21,361 bases of DNA from NCBI GenBank assembly GCA_004151065.3, contig NWUY0300107978.1:4304-25664 (forward strand). Direction: 5' to 3'. This DNA is from Larix sibirica (Eukaryota > Streptophyta > Pinopsida > Pinales > Pinaceae). Made by a program: the position numbers and the translations under genes. The notes under the pieces were generated by a model. It was not told where the DNA came from and did no database searches. It saw nothing but the letters and a program-made list of their open reading frames with translations. This document shows positions 18,826 through 21,361 of the stretch, piece after piece; the stretch's first letter is position 1; the number at the start of each line of letters is the position of its first letter.

Positions 18826-19616
18826 TGGTTTTGAGTGCTTTTAATATATAAAATACTGAGTTTGAATTTAGCAGGTAGTCGCTATGACATACTTAAAATT
18901 TAGTCATAATCAAAATCAAATAATTTTGACAACTTAAATACCTTAAATCATAATTTCTTAAACTATATACTAATCCCACACATCATAAACAAACTAACAA
19001 ACAAAAAAATTATATTATAAAATTAAATAAAACTAATAATTACTACTCCCCAACTACATACCATCTTACCAAAACTAACTCAATGCATAGATCATACAAT
19101 TATCATTCTCGTAACCGTGCAAGATATTAGTTTGGTAGGGGTCTCCTTAAAAGTGTCCGTAAAAGAAATTACCAAAAGCATATCCATCGTTGGAAAACCT
19201 TACGCTTCTACTAAATGATTTTTCTAAATTAATTTATTATTATTTTAAAAAATTTAATATATTAAAATATAAATTTATAATATATTTTAATAAATATTAA
19301 AAAATATATTTTTATTTATTTAATTTTATATGTTGTATTTTAATTTATTTTTATTTTATTTAAATTTCTTTTATCATTTACTACTAGGAGGAATTAGGCT
19401 GTGTCATCATTAAATTCGATTCGAATTCAAATTTTAAGATATTAAATTTATCTATATACATATTTTAAAAATATAAATATTTTATAATATATTAATATAT
19501 TTTTGTATTTTATATAAATAAATAACATTTTATAACATTTAATATATAAATAAAAAAGATTTAATATACCATACAGAAAAAAAACATTTAATAATCTATT
19601 ATTTACAACTTACAAA
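18826..19616. other. Extremely AT-rich non-coding DNA
   Basis: No gene. The stretches at about 19220-19370 and 19435-19570 are nearly pure A and T, with many ATATTT, TTTAAT and AATATA words. This kind of sequence is typical of scaffold/matrix attachment regions, but nothing here demonstrates that role. Confidence 0.6.
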
Positions 19617-20195
19617 CTACAAGGCTATACCTAAGACATAAGACATGTTAAAGTGACTAACCGTCACGGTCACGATTGTATGTAAGATAAGATGTGTTTG
19701 TAAGTCATTCACGGTCATGGTCACTGTCGAGAGACTGGAGAGTATTCGATCTCGGACACCATCGAGATTGGAGAGCATTCGATTAGGGTTTGAATTTGCC
19801 ACTTCTCGCCGCTGATTGCCGCCAAGTCTTTCCACGTTGCCGACTGTTCTGCAAACCACACATTGTACACGCGATTACACTTGGGGATGCGGGTGGCAGT
19901 GTTACATCTTTTGGTTTCCTCATGAATGAACTTGGAGTTTCGTTGGCATAGAAAGCCATACTCGCAGGAATGCCGACCACGGTCTACTCGCTTCCCCTTT
20001 CAAAACCATAGTGTACAGGTGAACCTATGAATTTTGTAGCCGGATTTCAACCTGAATCTGAATGAATTTGATTTTTTTTCTGAGGTTCACCGGATTTTGA
20101 ACTTCAAGGTTCAAATCCAGTGAACCTTGTGACATAGATGGCATCATCCTTTTCACCATGATAGTGGAAATTACATCATCCAAGGGCTATGGTTT
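19617..20195. other. GC-richer island with repeated words, no identified gene
   Basis: A sharp compositional change after the AT-rich block. It contains ACGGTCAC/ACGGTCATGGTCAC words (about 19663-19725), two GGAGAG(T/C)ATTCGAT repeats near 19737 and 19771, and ATTAGGGTTTG at 19783-19793, which resembles a plus-strand plant leader. Short minus-strand frames (19859-19617 and 19980-19783) have no recognisable motif. It may be a decayed first exon or promoter, but I cannot say of what. Confidence 0.3.
20018..20127. repeat. Compound foldback (GGTGAACCT / AGGTTCACC)
   Basis: AGGTTCACCGGATTTTGAAC at 20083-20102 pairs with the sequence ending CAAATCCAGTGAACCT at 20127 with few mismatches. A further GGTGAACCT at 20018-20026 is complementary to 20083-20091, so two alternative stems compete for the same arm. 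Confidence 0.75.
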
Positions 20196-20269
20196 TTGAT
20201 ACCCTTGAAACCAAAATTATCCAGGGCACACTCACAACTCATACATTTTTTATTTGGAAAATATGTCCT

Positions 20270-21361
20270 ATTTACAGGAAAATATTTACATCAGCCAAAC
20301 AAAAGAATGGAAGAGTATACAGAATGGAGTGTATATTCTCTTCCTGACCCTACTAAAACTGAAATGAAATCAGTGTATGCAGATATATCTAGAGACCTAG
20401 CATCCTTGATGGGCAAAAAACCTCTGGCTAACAGTTGCATACATACCTCATCCCTCCACAGATTGGAAAAAGCAGATAGAGAACTGACCTCATTATCAAT
20501 AGCAGAATTACCATGTATCTTCCAGATAGAATACATAGAAGAGATACATAGACAATGCCAGATACCCAACTTACTAGAGCAGACCTAATAGCTAGATTCA
20601 CCAAGAAGAGTTGCATGCCAATGCACACCTTCCCCTCGAAGAGAACTGAACACCGAGTCTTAACATAGTTCCAACAACCCTGGGTAAACTGACAGTTCCA
20701 AAACATGCTTTCATCATTTCAGAATAGTTACAGACAGGGGAGAGCCCATTCGAGAGACGGGCTTGGAACAACTGAAGCTTTGCAATGCAAGAACCCTACA
20801 ACCTCCAACTCTAAATAGGTTGCTTCGCTAGATACCAACCCACTCCAATGCCAGTTCTATTCTATCTAACCAGACCTTTACGCAGATGCTCTTGAAAATA
20901 AAGGAAACTAAAGTCTGTCATTGTTGTGGGGAAGAGATAATATCACATAAGCCAAAGTCCTCCCAAACCTTTCTCACATGCTGAGTTCTCTCCAAATCAT
21001 GATGCAACAAATCTGCCAAGGAGAGGTACCCTCTAGACAATACAACACCCTTTTAGCAACAAGGATGCTCCCTTGGGTAGCCACACTAATCAAGCCCAAC
21101 TCCTCCTCATCCTTGGCTGTGATACACACATCCAATAGAAACATTGAGAGGCCCCACTCTCTGCCATAGCTAGACCATAGTTACAGCCCTAACACTTGCT
21201 CCAAGCATTGAAACATAGTAAATGTCAGAATCCTGGAGGATTTGCCTTGCAACTACAATATTCATTGTAATCGAGAGGTCCTTATAATGCCATAAGTGAA
21301 GCGTGGTTTATGTTACTTTTTTTAATGGTAATATAGCAGTATAATTTTCATCTCTTTCAAC
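20270..21361 (-). pseudogene. Third LINE ORF2 fragment: RT C-terminal region and zf-RVT, multiply frameshifted
   Basis: Read on the minus strand, pieces appear in LINE order. NIVVARQILQDSDIYYVSML lies at about 21265-21200. ELGLISVATQGSILVAKRVL is at about 21100-21040, matching the GGLGLxxxxxxNxALLxKW block after the reverse transcriptase. RTQHVRKVWEDFGLCDIISS follows at about 20990-20930. The zf-RVT-like GLSPVCNYSE and MFWNCQFTQGCWNYV lie at about 20750-20660, then SMYSIWKIHGNSAIDNE at about 20540-20490, equivalent to the W-xRN-IF block. At least three frameshifts and several stops interrupt it. The residues differ from both other LINEs here, so it is probably a third lineage. The 5' part continues past the window edge. 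The plus-strand frame at 20196-20588 is its antisense shadow. Confidence 0.75.

Noticed and set aside
19783-19980. Minus-strand 65-codon frame that briefly looked like an enzyme fragment
   Set aside because: No catalytic motif could be matched; the resemblance was too vague to name.
20196-20588. 130-codon plus-strand open frame
   Set aside because: It lies antisense to the third LINE, whose W-K-I-H-G-N block is recognisable on the minus strand.

Overview
The window looks like a plant nuclear genome, and more like a large, repeat-rich one (gymnosperm-like) than a compact one. The reasons are three separate plant L1-type LINE remnants, widely spaced intron-like AT-rich DNA, AGGGTTT-type leader motifs, GT-AG splice signals and no long intact gene. 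The species assignment is inference. No rRNA, tRNA, CRISPR array or bacterial-type operon is visible.

Layout. (1) 1-5460, minus strand: the richest object, an almost full-length but inactivated LINE. ORF1 (DUF4283-like domain plus zinc knuckle) overlaps ORF2 by one base. ORF2 carries endonuclease, reverse transcriptase, zf-RVT and the start of RNase H, and is cut by the window edge. It has nine in-frame stops and about three frameshifts. (2) 5461-9540: mostly non-coding. Two small minus-strand segments at 7352-7100 and 7015-6914 behave like phase-matched exons of a cellular gene encoding a protein with one hydrophobic segment. If so, the LINE lies in a downstream intron in sense orientation. 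Two inverted-repeat foldbacks lie at 7.5 and 8.6 kb. (3) 9540-12400, plus strand: a decayed second LINE whose spacer plus RNase H part has been copied into three tandem units of about 660 bp. (4) 12590-13830: an LTR-like segment with a TATA box and a 363-bp tandem duplication (96% identical), followed by a three-copy degenerate repeat to 14500. (5) 15277-16478: a 1.17-kb GC-richer segment with an unfamiliar disrupted reading frame, flanked by an exact 14-bp direct repeat and ending in A7, so a likely retroposed insert. (6) 16480-20190: AT-rich DNA with several small tandem duplications, a GTATAC cluster and a possible minus-strand promoter or leader near 17.9 kb. (7) about 20270-21361, minus strand: a third LINE fragment with several frameshifts.

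How it fits together: this is mainly a graveyard of non-LTR retroelements with secondary tandem duplications, around at most one fragmentary host gene. I did not find a convincing new biological system. The most distinctive structures are the triplicated RNase H module, the 14-bp-flanked insert of unknown coding content and the two-exon gene fragment.
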